DNA of 12,464 bases. It comes from UBA11540 sp045531755. GTDB taxonomy: Bacteria > Bacillota > Clostridia > Oscillospirales > Ruminococcaceae. Shown here one piece after another: positions 1-6,023 of this stretch. A program made the translations under genes and the position numbers. Location: positions 1 to 12,464 of the forward strand of contig JAZSEP010000020.1 of NCBI GenBank assembly GCA_045531755.1, read 5' to 3'. Position 1 is the stretch's first letter, and every line of letters begins with the position of its first letter. The notes under the pieces were generated by a model. That model saw only the letters and a list, made by a program, of their open reading frames with translations, had not been told where the DNA came from and made no database searches.

Positions 1-1293
1 AGAAGTTTCGAGTCTTACTAACAGTACAGGACCGTTCTTAGCTGCTTCCTTCGCTTCGTCTGCAGTGAAATAGATCGCACCGCACGCAGCGCCTGGAGAA
101 GCTGCAAGACCTGTAGCCACTGGCTTGGAAGCCTTTAATGCCGCTTCGTTGAACTGTGGGTGAAGAACGGCGTCGAGCTGCTTCGGTTCTACCTTTAAGA
201 TAGCTTCTTCCTTTGTACAGAGGCCTTCTTCTACGAGAGCAACAGCGATTCTCAGTGCAGAAGCAGCTGTTCTCTTGCCGTTTCTTGTCTGGAGCATGTA
301 AAGCTTTTCATTTTCAACAGTAAATTCCATATCCTGCATATCTCTGTAGTGATTTTCGAGCTTAGCACAAACATCCTTGAACTGAGCGAAAGCAGCAGGG
401 AATTTTTCTTCCATCTGAGCGATAGGCATTGGAGTTCTAACGCCGGCAACAACGTCTTCACCCTGAGCGTTTGTAAGGAATTCACCCATAAGACCGGGTT
501 CACCTGTTGCAGGGTCACGTGTGAAGGCAACACCTGTACCACAGTCGTCACCCATGTTACCGAATGCCATCATCTGTACGTTAACAGCGGTACCCCAAGA
601 ATAAGGAATATCGTTGTCACGGCGGTATACGTTAGCTCTGGGGTTGTCCCAAGAACGGAAAACTGCCTCTACTGCGCCCATGAGCTGTTCCTTGGGGTCG
701 GAGGGGAAGTCTTTGCCGATCTTAGCCTTGTACTCAGCCTTGAACTGACTAGCGAGCTCCTTGAGGTCCTCTGCTGTGAGGTCAACGTCCTGAGTTACGC
801 CCTTCTTCTCTTTCATCTCGTCGATGAGCTCTTCGAAGTACTTTTTACCAACCTCCATAACGACGTCGGAGTACATCTGGATAAATCTTCTGTAGCAGTC
901 GTATGCCCAACGTGCATTACCGGACTGTGCTGCCATTGTTTCAACAACCTCTTCGTTAAGGCCGAGGTTGAGGATGGTGTCCATCATACCGGGCATGGAA
1001 GCTCTTGCACCCGAACGAACGGAAACGAGAAGGGGGTTCTCCTTGTCGCCGAACTTTTTGCCGGTGATGCCTTCCATCTTGTCGATGTATTCCATGATCT
1101 CTGCCTGGATATCATCGTTGATTTTTCTTCCGTCCTCATAGTACTGTGTACAAGCCTCAGTTGTTACTGTGAAGCCCTGGGGAACAGGAAGACCAATGTG
1201 GGTCATCTCTGCGAGGTTTGCACCCTTACCGCCGAGAAGCTCACGCATGTTTGCATTACCTTCGGAGAAAAGGTAAACAAATTTCTTGCTCAT
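1..1293 (-). CDS. ppdK: Pyruvate, phosphate dikinase, N-terminal part (cut by window edge)
   Basis: The enzyme interconverts pyruvate + ATP + Pi with PEP + AMP + PPi in the cytoplasm; in anaerobic clostridia it works in glycolysis or in PEP formation. The frame is open from ATG 1293 to the left edge, giving the first 431 of an expected ~875 residues. Visible family signatures are the start MSKKFVYLFSEG, GGKGANLAEM (21-30), SVRSGARASMPGMMDT (91-106), GTGVAFTRDPATGE (252-265), the ATP-grasp end LQTRNGKRTA (334-343), and the linker ASPGAACG (398-405) leading into VLLVRLETS at the edge. The swivelling phospho-histidine domain begins here, but its His-containing motif should lie just beyond the window, so catalytic completeness cannot be judged. 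An AGGAGG site lies 10 nt before the ATG. Codon choice (GGT, GCT, CTT, AAG rich) looks like that of a highly expressed gene. Confidence 0.97.
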   Translation of the reverse strand, partial: MSKKFVYLFSEGNANMRELLGGKGANLAEMTHIGLPVPQGFTVTTEACTQYYEDGRKINDDIQAEIMEYIDKMEGITGKKFGDKENPLLVSVRSGARASMPGMMDTILNLGLNEEVVETMAAQSGNARWAYDCYRRFIQMYSDVVMEVGKKYFEELIDEMKEKKGVTQDVDLTAEDLKELASQFKAEYKAKIGKDFPSDPKEQLMGAVEAVFRSWDNPRANVYRRDNDIPYSWGTAVNVQMMAFGNMGDDCGTGVAFTRDPATGEPGLMGEFLTNAQGEDVVAGVRTPMPIAQMEEKFPAAFAQFKDVCAKLENHYRDMQDMEFTVENEKLYMLQTRNGKRTAASALRIAVALVEEGLCTKEEAILKVEPKQLDAVLHPQFNEAALKASKPVATGLAASPGAACGAIYFTADEAKEAAKNGPVLLVRLETS

Positions 1294-1365
1294 TTTACAT
1301 ATACCTCCTGAAATTTATTGCATCTTTTAAAAACGTATTCTTGGTGTCGGTACACATACAGACAC

Positions 1366-1394
1366 ATTATACAGTATACCAAATATTCACAAAA
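1366..1394 (-). promoter_or_regulatory. Probable ppdK promoter
   Basis: On the minus strand a perfect TATAAT lies at 1371-1366. The hexamer 17 nt upstream is TTTTGT, a poor -35. A second -10-like TATACT preceded by TGG (extended -10) overlaps it slightly upstream, so the exact start is uncertain. It would give a leader of about 65 nt before ppdK, in which a 5-bp GTGTC/GACAC hairpin can be drawn. Confidence 0.45.
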
Positions 1395-1436
1395 TTTTCC
1401 ATAGAATTTTCAAAAAATTTTTTGTGCCGCGCAAAA

Positions 1437-1452
1437 TTGTGATTTATCACAA
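1437..1452. promoter_or_regulatory. 16-bp perfect palindrome, candidate operator
   Basis: TTGTGA-TTTA-TCACAA is a perfect inverted repeat in the spacer between the divergent ppdK and glmU-like genes, about 45 bp upstream of the ppdK -35 region. Its arms resemble half-sites of Crp/Fnr and Rex family regulators, but the 4-nt gap is shorter than the usual 6-nt Crp spacing and the site is 2 bp shorter than typical 18-bp Rex sites. A related TGTG-CTTT-CACA lies at 1491-1502. No regulator can be named from the sequence. Confidence 0.35.
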
Positions 1453-1533
1453 AAAGGGTATCTCTGTTTGTAGGGTTTTTAACGAATTTTTGTGCTTTCA
1501 CACCGTTTTTGCAATTTTGGGCGCGGTTTGCAA

Positions 1534-1562
1534 TTGACTTGTGACGTTTTGAGTTATATAAT
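1534..1562 (+). promoter_or_regulatory. Strong sigma-A-type promoter for the glmU-like gene
   Basis: TTGACT (1534-1539), a 17-nt spacer, and a perfect TATAAT (1557-1562). Transcription would start near 1569, only about 14 nt before the TTG start codon, so the ribosome site lies at the very 5' end of the message. A direct repeat TTTGCAATT (1508-1516 and 1527-1535, 19-bp period) runs into the -35 box and could be an activator or repressor site. Confidence 0.85.
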
Positions 1563-1582
1563 TTTAGAAGGGGGCGATATTA

Positions 1583-2275
1583 TTGAGTAACAACAGCTTG
1601 GAGCTTTTAGAGCTTCGAAACCGCGAGAGAATGCGGATTATTGAAAAGCATCTTGAAAACGGCGTGGAGTTTTTCTGCACCGACGGCATTATGATTGACG
1701 ACTCCGTAACAATAGGAAAGGGTACCGTCATCCTTCCGGGGACTATTCTCCGCGGAAGCACCGTCATCGGCGAGGGCTGTACCATCGGTCCGAATTCGCT
1801 GATTGAGGACAGCACGGTGGGTGACAACTGCAGGATAAACGCTTGCCAGGTTTACAAATCAAAGCTGCACTCGGGCGTGACGATGGGCCCGTTCTGCCAC
1901 ATCAGACCGAACACCGAAATCCTTGACGACGTACACATAGGTGATTTCGTCGAGGTCAAGAACTCGGTTATCGGAAAGGCTACGCACATCGCGCATCTCA
2001 CCTACGTGGGCGACAGCGACGTGGGCGAGAGGGTGAACTTCGGCGGCGGAGTTATCACCGTCAACTACGACGGCAAGAACAAGTGGCGCACCACCGTCGG
2101 AAACGATGCATTTATCGGTTGCAACTGCAACCTTGTGGCTCCCGTTACCCTGGGCGACGGATGCTTCACGGCGGCAGGCTCGACCATCACAGACGAGGTT
2201 CCTGCAGACGCGCTCGGTATCGCGAGGGCAAGGCAGGTAAACAAGCCCGACTGGGCAAAAGGCAAAAGGAAGTAG
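1583..2275 (+). CDS. Stand-alone GlmU C-terminal domain: left-handed beta-helix acetyltransferase
   Basis: The 230-residue product matches only the C-terminal half of bifunctional GlmU, which acetylates glucosamine-1-phosphate with acetyl-CoA before UDP-GlcNAc is made for peptidoglycan. It starts with the linker helix (LELRNRERMRIIEKHLENGV, 8-27), followed by hexapeptide repeats. GlmU catalytic and binding residues are visible by comparison with the family: R108 (HIRP), K126 (FVEVK), H138 and Y141 (HLTYVGD), N152, N161 and K167 (NYDGKNK), and C180 in FIGCN, as in B. subtilis-type GlmU. The tail is the Firmicute-like ALGIARARQVNK. The nucleotidyltransferase half is absent. An in-frame TAG at 1565-1567 and a promoter ending at 1562 show this is not a truncated longer ORF. 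The start is TTG with a GGGGG-rich ribosome site. It could be a split GlmU or a paralogue acting on another sugar phosphate. It is followed 3 nt later by the next gene. Confidence 0.9.
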   Translation: MSNNSLELLELRNRERMRIIEKHLENGVEFFCTDGIMIDDSVTIGKGTVILPGTILRGSTVIGEGCTIGPNSLIEDSTVGDNCRINACQVYKSKLHSGVTMGPFCHIRPNTEILDDVHIGDFVEVKNSVIGKATHIAHLTYVGDSDVGERVNFGGGVITVNYDGKNKWRTTVGNDAFIGCNCNLVAPVTLGDGCFTAAGSTITDEVPADALGIARARQVNKPDWAKGKRK

Positions 2276-2278
2276 GAT

Positions 2279-2746
2279 ATGACCAAGGAAACCACCTGTT
2301 GTTTTACGGGGCACAGAAAACTGTATAAACCCGTGGAGGAGCTGATTCCTCCGCTGAAAGCAGCTATTGACGATATGTATTCGCGCGGCGTGAGAAATTT
2401 TTGCTGCGGCGGTGCCCTCGGCTTTGACACCCTTGCGGCGCAGATGGTTCTGGAGCTGAAAAAGACCCACGACGACGTCCGTCTTGTGTTGATTCTCCCC
2501 TGTCCCGAACAGGCAAACCGTTGGGCAGGTCGGGATATTGCCGAATACGAGAGGATAAAATCCCTTGCGGACGAGGTTATCATCACAAGTCCGCATTATA
2601 CCTCGTTTTGTATGCACGTCAGAAACCACCGGCTCGTCGACGAGAGCGCATACTGCATCGCATACCTCGTTGTCAACAAAGGCGGCACAGCAAATACGGT
2701 TAATTATGCCGCACAGCAGGGAATTAAAACGGTTAATATAGCATAA
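2279..2746 (+). CDS. SLOG-family protein (DUF1273, YpsA-like)
   Basis: The 155-residue product has a Rossmann-like SLOG fold related to YpsA and DprA-type proteins, which are thought to bind nucleotides or nucleotide-derived ligands; the reaction is unknown. Diagnostic segments are CFTGHRKL near the N-terminus (8-15), GGALGFDTLAA (44-54) that forms the ligand-binding loop, LPCPEQANRW (73-82), the Y-x-x-F-C-M-H-x-R-N-x-x-L-V-D stretch (107-121), and NKGGTANTV (133-141) in the last strand-loop. The length is a little shorter than B. subtilis YpsA (~180). ATG 2279 lies 3 nt after the preceding stop, and AAGGA is carried in the end of that gene, so the two are almost certainly co-transcribed and perhaps translationally coupled. 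B. subtilis YpsA has been linked to cell division; whether this applies here is unknown. Confidence 0.88.
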   Translation: MTKETTCCFTGHRKLYKPVEELIPPLKAAIDDMYSRGVRNFCCGGALGFDTLAAQMVLELKKTHDDVRLVLILPCPEQANRWAGRDIAEYERIKSLADEVIITSPHYTSFCMHVRNHRLVDESAYCIAYLVVNKGGTANTVNYAAQQGIKTVNIA

Positions 2747-2750
2747 AGAA

Positions 2751-2786
2751 GCGACCCACACGGATGTGTGGGTCGCCGATTTTTTT
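2751..2786 (+). terminator. Rho-independent terminator after the SLOG gene, possibly bidirectional
   Basis: An 11-bp perfect stem (GCGACCCACAC, 2751-2761, with 2766-2776), a GGAT loop, then CGA and seven T residues. It begins 4 nt after the SLOG stop. The convergent trpB gene ends at 2799, and on its strand the same hairpin is followed by a weaker TTCTTT tract, so it may serve both genes. Confidence 0.9.
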
Positions 2787-2798
2787 GTAGAGGTGGTT

Positions 2799-4019
2799 TT
2801 ATCTGATTCCGAAGTTTTCGAGGACGTAGTCCATATCCTTGTCGCCTCTGCCGGAGAGGTTTATGAGAATTGAGCCGTGGTCCATCGTCTTTGCGAGCTT
2901 CATACCATACGCGACAGCGTGGGAGCTCTCGATTGCGGGGATGATACCCTCAAGGCGCGCCAGTTTATAGAACGCGTCGATGGTTTCCTCGTCGTCGATG
3001 ACGTCGTATTTGACTCTGCCAATCTCCTGCAGGAAGGCGTGCTCGGGGCCTGAAGAGGGATAGTCAAGACCGCTTGCAACCGAATATACGGGAGCAGGAT
3101 CGCCGTTTTCGTCCTTGAGCATTATACTATTAAAGCCGTGCATTATGCCCTCGGTGCCGTACTTTAAGCTTGCGGCGTGGTCGCCCATCTTGGGTCCTCT
3201 GCCGAGAGGCTCGATGCCGTAGATATCAACGGGGTCGTTCAAGAAGCCCGAGAAAAGACCCATCGCATTGGAGCCGCCGCCGACACAAGCGACGATTGCG
3301 TTGGGAAGGTGTCCCGTCATCTCGACAAACTGCTCTCTTGCCTCGATACCGACGACGCTCTGGAAATCGCGGACCATCATCGGAAAGGGGTGCGGGCCGA
3401 GAACCGAGCCGATGCAGTAGATAGCGTCGTTATATTCTCTGCTGTACGCGTCGAAAGCCGCGTCAACAGCTTCTTTTAAGGTCTGGAGTCCGTGGGTTAC
3501 CTCGACGACGTTTGCGCCGAGAATCTTCATTCTTGCGACGTTGGGAGCCTGTTTCTTTATATCAACAGAGCCCATATAGATGTCACATTCGAGTCCGAAG
3601 TATGCCGCAGCGGTAGCAAGCGCAACACCGTGCTGACCTGCGCCTGTTTCGGCGATTACCTTCTTCTTGCCCATATACTTTGCAAGAAGCGCCTCGCCCA
3701 TACAGTGATTAAGTTTATGCGCGCCCGAGTGATTCAGGTCCTCGCGCTTTGCATAGAGCTGTACCCTGCCGCCGAGGGCGTCGGAAAGGCGTTCAAGGTG
3801 GGACACGGGTGTGGGTCTGCCCTGAAATTCTTTTCTTATTCTGCGAAGCTCGGCGATGAACTTTCTCGACTGGCAGATGGTGAAGTAGGCTTGTGTAATC
3901 TCCGCCATTGCCGCCTTGAGCTTATCGTCGACGTACACTCCGCCGTATCTTCCGAAGTAGCCGTCTTTATCGGGGTAGTTATTAAAATATGTTTCAAAAT
4001 CTACGTTATTAAGTTTCAT
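2799..4019 (-). CDS. trpB: Tryptophan synthase beta subunit, stand-alone
   Basis: The PLP enzyme condenses indole with L-serine to give tryptophan. The 406 residues match the usual TrpB1 length. The PLP lysine is K102 in HSGAHKLNH, the catalytic glutamate E124 is in AETGAGQHG, the phosphate loop GGGSNAMG is at 247-254, and E364 and LSGRGDKD (388-395) complete the site. Small departures from textbook motifs are HKLNH for HKINN/HKTNQ and LDYPSSGPEH for LDYPSVGPEH. AAGGAGA lies 8 nt before ATG 4019. No trpA, trpC, trpD, trpE or trpF is adjacent: a hairpin and convergent genes lie downstream, and a transporter with its own terminator lies upstream. The gene therefore seems to be transcribed alone. 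It could use free indole, as expected of lone TrpB, or partner a TrpA encoded elsewhere. Confidence 0.95.
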   Translation of the reverse strand: MKLNNVDFETYFNNYPDKDGYFGRYGGVYVDDKLKAAMAEITQAYFTICQSRKFIAELRRIRKEFQGRPTPVSHLERLSDALGGRVQLYAKREDLNHSGAHKLNHCMGEALLAKYMGKKKVIAETGAGQHGVALATAAAYFGLECDIYMGSVDIKKQAPNVARMKILGANVVEVTHGLQTLKEAVDAAFDAYSREYNDAIYCIGSVLGPHPFPMMVRDFQSVVGIEAREQFVEMTGHLPNAIVACVGGGSNAMGLFSGFLNDPVDIYGIEPLGRGPKMGDHAASLKYGTEGIMHGFNSIMLKDENGDPAPVYSVASGLDYPSSGPEHAFLQEIGRVKYDVIDDEETIDAFYKLARLEGIIPAIESSHAVAYGMKLAKTMDHGSILINLSGRGDKDMDYVLENFGIR

Positions 4020-4051
4020 CTCAAAATTCTCCTTTTAATTTTTGGTGTGGA

Positions 4052-4087
4052 TTATTTTGAGTTGCGCCATCGTTTTGTTAAAAGCAT
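4052..4087 (-). CDS. Possible 11-codon leader peptide upstream of trpB
   Basis: Within the ~90-nt leader of trpB lies ATG 4087, preceded by GGAAG 8 nt upstream, encoding MLLTKRWRNSK and a TAA stop at 4052-4054. It contains one Trp codon at position 7. The ORF start sits inside a weak GTTAA/TTAAC hairpin, and the stop is about 30 nt before the trpB start. No rho-independent terminator follows it, so classic transcription attenuation is not evident. An ORF this short can arise by chance. Confidence 0.25.
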   Translation of the reverse strand: MLLTKRWRNSK

Positions 4088-4116
4088 AGTTAACACTTCC
4101 AAATGAAATTTAATAA

Positions 4117-4145
4117 ATTGTAGCATTATAGCGCGGTTTTGTCAA
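4117..4145 (-). promoter_or_regulatory. trpB promoter
   Basis: A perfect TTGACA (-35, 4145-4140), a 17-nt spacer, and TACAAT (-10, 4122-4117) on the minus strand. The start would be near 4110, leaving a ~90-nt leader. The promoter begins only a few bases after the terminator of the upstream transporter gene, so trpB is transcriptionally separate. A closer TATAAT exists, but its spacer from TTGACA is only 9 nt. Confidence 0.8.
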
Positions 4146-4179
4146 GTTTTAAAAGGACGGAGAATGCTCTCCGTCCTTT
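4146..4179 (-). terminator. Rho-independent terminator of the lysine-transporter gene
   Basis: A 12-bp stem (4152-4163 with 4168-4179, arms based on GGACGGAGA/TCTCCGTCC) with an ATGC-type 4-nt loop. In the minus-strand reading the 3' arm ends in TTT and continues TAAAAC. It lies 24 nt after the stop of the transporter gene. Confidence 0.85.
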
Positions 4180-4202
4180 CGTGGTTTTAACTGACAAACA
4201 GT

Positions 4203-5756
4203 TTACGCTGTCTTCTTGTTTTTGGCTCTGACAATGAAGACGAAGCCTGCGAAGAGCAGAAGCGCAACAGCCCACATTGCGATACCGCTGACGAGTCCGC
4301 CAAGGGTTGCGCAGAGGCCTGCGACAACGTAGGATACCGTAGCGATTATTGCAACGGTCGCCGCATACGGAAGCTGTGTGTTGACGTGGTTGACGTGGTT
4401 ACACTGTGCACCTGCGGATGCGAGGATGGTTGTATCCGAGATAGGCGAAATGTGGTCGCCGAACACCGCACCGCCGAGGGTTGCGGAAACTGTGATTATT
4501 GTGAGTGTTCCGCTGCCGCCGAGGATTGTTACCGCAATCGGAACGAGAACGCCGAAGGTACCCCAGGAGGTTCCTGTTGCAAAGGCGATACCGCCTGCGA
4601 GTATAAAGAAGATTGCAGGGAACAAGAACTGCGGGAAGTTGCTGTTTGCGAGGTTTGCTTCAACAAATGCCTGTGCGTCGAGGTATCCGCCCTTTGCACC
4701 CATAATGCCGGAGATAGACCAAGCAAAAGTGAGGATGAGGATAGCGGGAACCATTGCCTTGAAGCCGTCTGTGAAGCTCGAGGTGATTTCCTTGAAGGAA
4801 ACGACCTTCGCGCACATATAGTAGATGGAGATTATTACGAGTGCTATTGTAGAGCCGATAGCCAGCGACATTCCTGCGTCACAGTTGGAGAACGCTTCGA
4901 TGACGTTTGCCGACTGGAGAGTGGTGTCAATGAGGCCTGTATCCCAGTTGTAGAAGAATCCGGTATAAATCATACCGCCGATACAGCAGAGAATGAGGAT
5001 AATAACGGGGATGATGAGGTGGCGGACCTTGCCTTTGGGGTTAGCCTTGACCTCGGAGGAGCTATCCTCTGCGTCCTCGGAGATGCCTGCGTGAAGGTCG
5101 CCTGTTGTTTCCGCTATATTCTCACAGCGCTTCATCTTGCCGAAGTCAAACTTCAAGAAGCAGAGTGCGAACACCATTATAATGGTGAGAAGAGCGTATA
5201 CGTTGAAGGGAATGGTGCTTATAAACACCATAAGTCCGTCGCCCTCGAGCTCGCCTGCAACCGCTGCCGCCCAAGAGGAGATGGGAGCGATGATACAAAC
5301 GGGAGCGGCAGTAGCGTCGATTATGTACGCGAGTTTCGCTCTGGAAACCTTGAACTTATCTGTAACGGGGCGCATAACCGAGCCTACTGTGAGGCAGTTG
5401 AAATAGTCGTCGACGAAGATAAGACAGCCGAGCGCGGAAGTAGCCGCAAGAGCTCCGCCTTTGGATTTAATCTTCTTTCCTGCCCACTCGCCGTATGCCT
5501 TTGCACCGCCCGATTTCTGCAACAAAACAACGAGTATTCCAAGCACTACGAGGAAAACGATAATCGTGGTGTTGCCGCCGACCTTTTCGCTCATTACCTG
5601 GAAGAGTGTGAACAACGCGTTGAGAACGTCACCGCCCGTGTACATCAATGCTCCGACGAAGATACCGAGGAACAGAGAAACGTACACCTGCTTGGTGACA
5701 AGTGCCAAGATGATAGCGATAATTGCCGGGACAAACGCCCAAAACGAACCTACCAT
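4203..5756 (-). CDS. lysW: NhaC-superfamily transporter, probable lysine transporter (LysW type)
   Basis: A 517-residue integral membrane protein with roughly a dozen hydrophobic segments. Family signatures of the NhaC superfamily are CLIFVDDYFNCLTVGSVMRP (111-130), APISSWAAAV (157-166), FATGTSWGTFG (392-402) and FGDHISPISDTT (432-443). A charged loop at about 205-245 (rich in E, D and S) divides the two halves. By homology alone it would be called a Na+/H+ antiporter. The 5' leader is a lysine riboswitch, and NhaC-related genes under lysine riboswitches have been predicted to be lysine transporters (LysW, from comparative genomics). I therefore infer lysine uptake, probably cation-coupled; the substrate is not proven by sequence. 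AAAGGAGA lies 6 nt before ATG 5756. The gene has its own promoter and terminator and is monocistronic. Confidence 0.9.
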   Translation of the reverse strand: MVGSFWAFVPAIIAIILALVTKQVYVSLFLGIFVGALMYTGGDVLNALFTLFQVMSEKVGGNTTIIVFLVVLGILVVLLQKSGGAKAYGEWAGKKIKSKGGALAATSALGCLIFVDDYFNCLTVGSVMRPVTDKFKVSRAKLAYIIDATAAPVCIIAPISSWAAAVAGELEGDGLMVFISTIPFNVYALLTIIMVFALCFLKFDFGKMKRCENIAETTGDLHAGISEDAEDSSSEVKANPKGKVRHLIIPVIILILCCIGGMIYTGFFYNWDTGLIDTTLQSANVIEAFSNCDAGMSLAIGSTIALVIISIYYMCAKVVSFKEITSSFTDGFKAMVPAILILTFAWSISGIMGAKGGYLDAQAFVEANLANSNFPQFLFPAIFFILAGGIAFATGTSWGTFGVLVPIAVTILGGSGTLTIITVSATLGGAVFGDHISPISDTTILASAGAQCNHVNHVNTQLPYAATVAIIATVSYVVAGLCATLGGLVSGIAMWAVALLLFAGFVFIVRAKNKKTA

Positions 5757-5771
5757 ATTGAATCTCCTTTA

Positions 5772-5807
5772 CATAAAAAATAGGTCACGGCTATTATACC
5801 GTGGCCT
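5772..5807 (-). terminator. Riboswitch-controlled intrinsic terminator
   Basis: On the minus strand AGGCCACGG (5807-5799) pairs with CCGTGACCT (5790-5782), with one C-A mismatch and an 8-nt loop, followed by ATTTTTT. It lies between the lysine aptamer and the ribosome site of the transporter gene. The loop and inner stem carry GGTA (5800-5797) and AATAGC (5795-5790), which are complementary to TACC (5821-5818) and GCTATT (5829-5824) at the 3' end of the aptamer. An antiterminator can thus form only when the aptamer P1 stem is open. Confidence 0.88.
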
Positions 5808-5817
5808 TAAAGTTACA

Positions 5818-5986
5818 GGTACAAATAGCTCTCCACCGATTTCGGTGACAGTCGTGCCGATGTTATCGTCACGCCCGAAGAAAAAGGCTTGGGACGCCCT
5901 TCCTTCTCGGCAATCGCCCCTTTACCACACCGAAACCAAAGTCCCTATCGGTGCTTATCTTGACGACTGCGCCTCTATCTTGTTAC
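5818..5986 (-). promoter_or_regulatory. Lysine riboswitch (L box)
   Basis: The minus-strand leader shows the conserved lysine-riboswitch layout. P1 is formed by AGATAG near 5980 and CTATTT near 5825. The core has AGAGGCGC and then AAGATAAG. P2 ends in a hairpin CACCGA/TCGGTG (5953-5948 with 5933-5928). The conserved AAAGGGGCGATTGCCGA segment lies at about 5922-5906. P3 spans about 5908-5877. P4 is CGTG-A-CGAT/ATCG-G-CACG (5873-5853), and P5 is CACCGA/TCGGTG (5847-5834). Loop L2 contains GGGAC (5945-5941) and loop L3 contains GTCCC (5895-5891), a perfect 5-bp kissing pair as in known lysine aptamers. The conserved GGAGAGCTAT closes the core. Lysine binding should stabilise P1 and permit the downstream terminator, turning the transporter off. 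Confidence 0.93.
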
Positions 5987-5987
5987 C

Positions 5988-6016
5988 ATATTAACACATT
6001 GTTTACAAATTGTCTA
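5988..6016 (-). promoter_or_regulatory. Promoter of the lysine-riboswitch transcript
   Basis: TAGACA (-35, 6016-6011), a 17-nt spacer, and TAATAT (-10, 5993-5988) on the minus strand. Transcription would start near 5981-5985, directly at the 5' strand of riboswitch helix P1. The -35 box lies 8 bp beyond the stop of the upstream HAD gene. Confidence 0.6.
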
Positions 6017-6023
6017 CTGTTTT

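Noticed and set aside
349..1311. Plus-strand 320-codon open frame opposite ppdK
   Set aside because: It is antisense to a clear ppdK frame, its translation is Cys/Val/His-rich without domains, and no ribosome site precedes it.
1437..1452. Firm call of a Rex or Crp binding site
   Set aside because: Arm sequence is suggestive, but the spacing and total length differ from both consensus sites, so it is kept only as an unnamed palindrome.
1859..2761. Minus-strand 300-codon open frame opposite the GlmU-half and SLOG genes
   Set aside because: It crosses two real genes and starts within their terminator; the product shows no family signature.
4020..4116. T-box or classic trp attenuator before trpB
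   Set aside because: No T-box core sequence and no terminator hairpin between the leader ORF and trpB.
4126..4132. TATAAT close to the trpB -35 as the -10 box
   Set aside because: It would leave only a 9-nt spacer from TTGACA. TACAAT at 17 nt fits better.
4386..5783. Plus-strand 465-codon open frame opposite the transporter
   Set aside because: Antisense shadow: Cys/Asp/Glu-rich low-complexity product, overlapping both the NhaC-family gene and its riboswitch terminator.
5461..5994. Plus-strand 177-codon open frame over the lysine riboswitch
   Set aside because: The same bases form a conserved RNA structure on the other strand, and the product has no domain.
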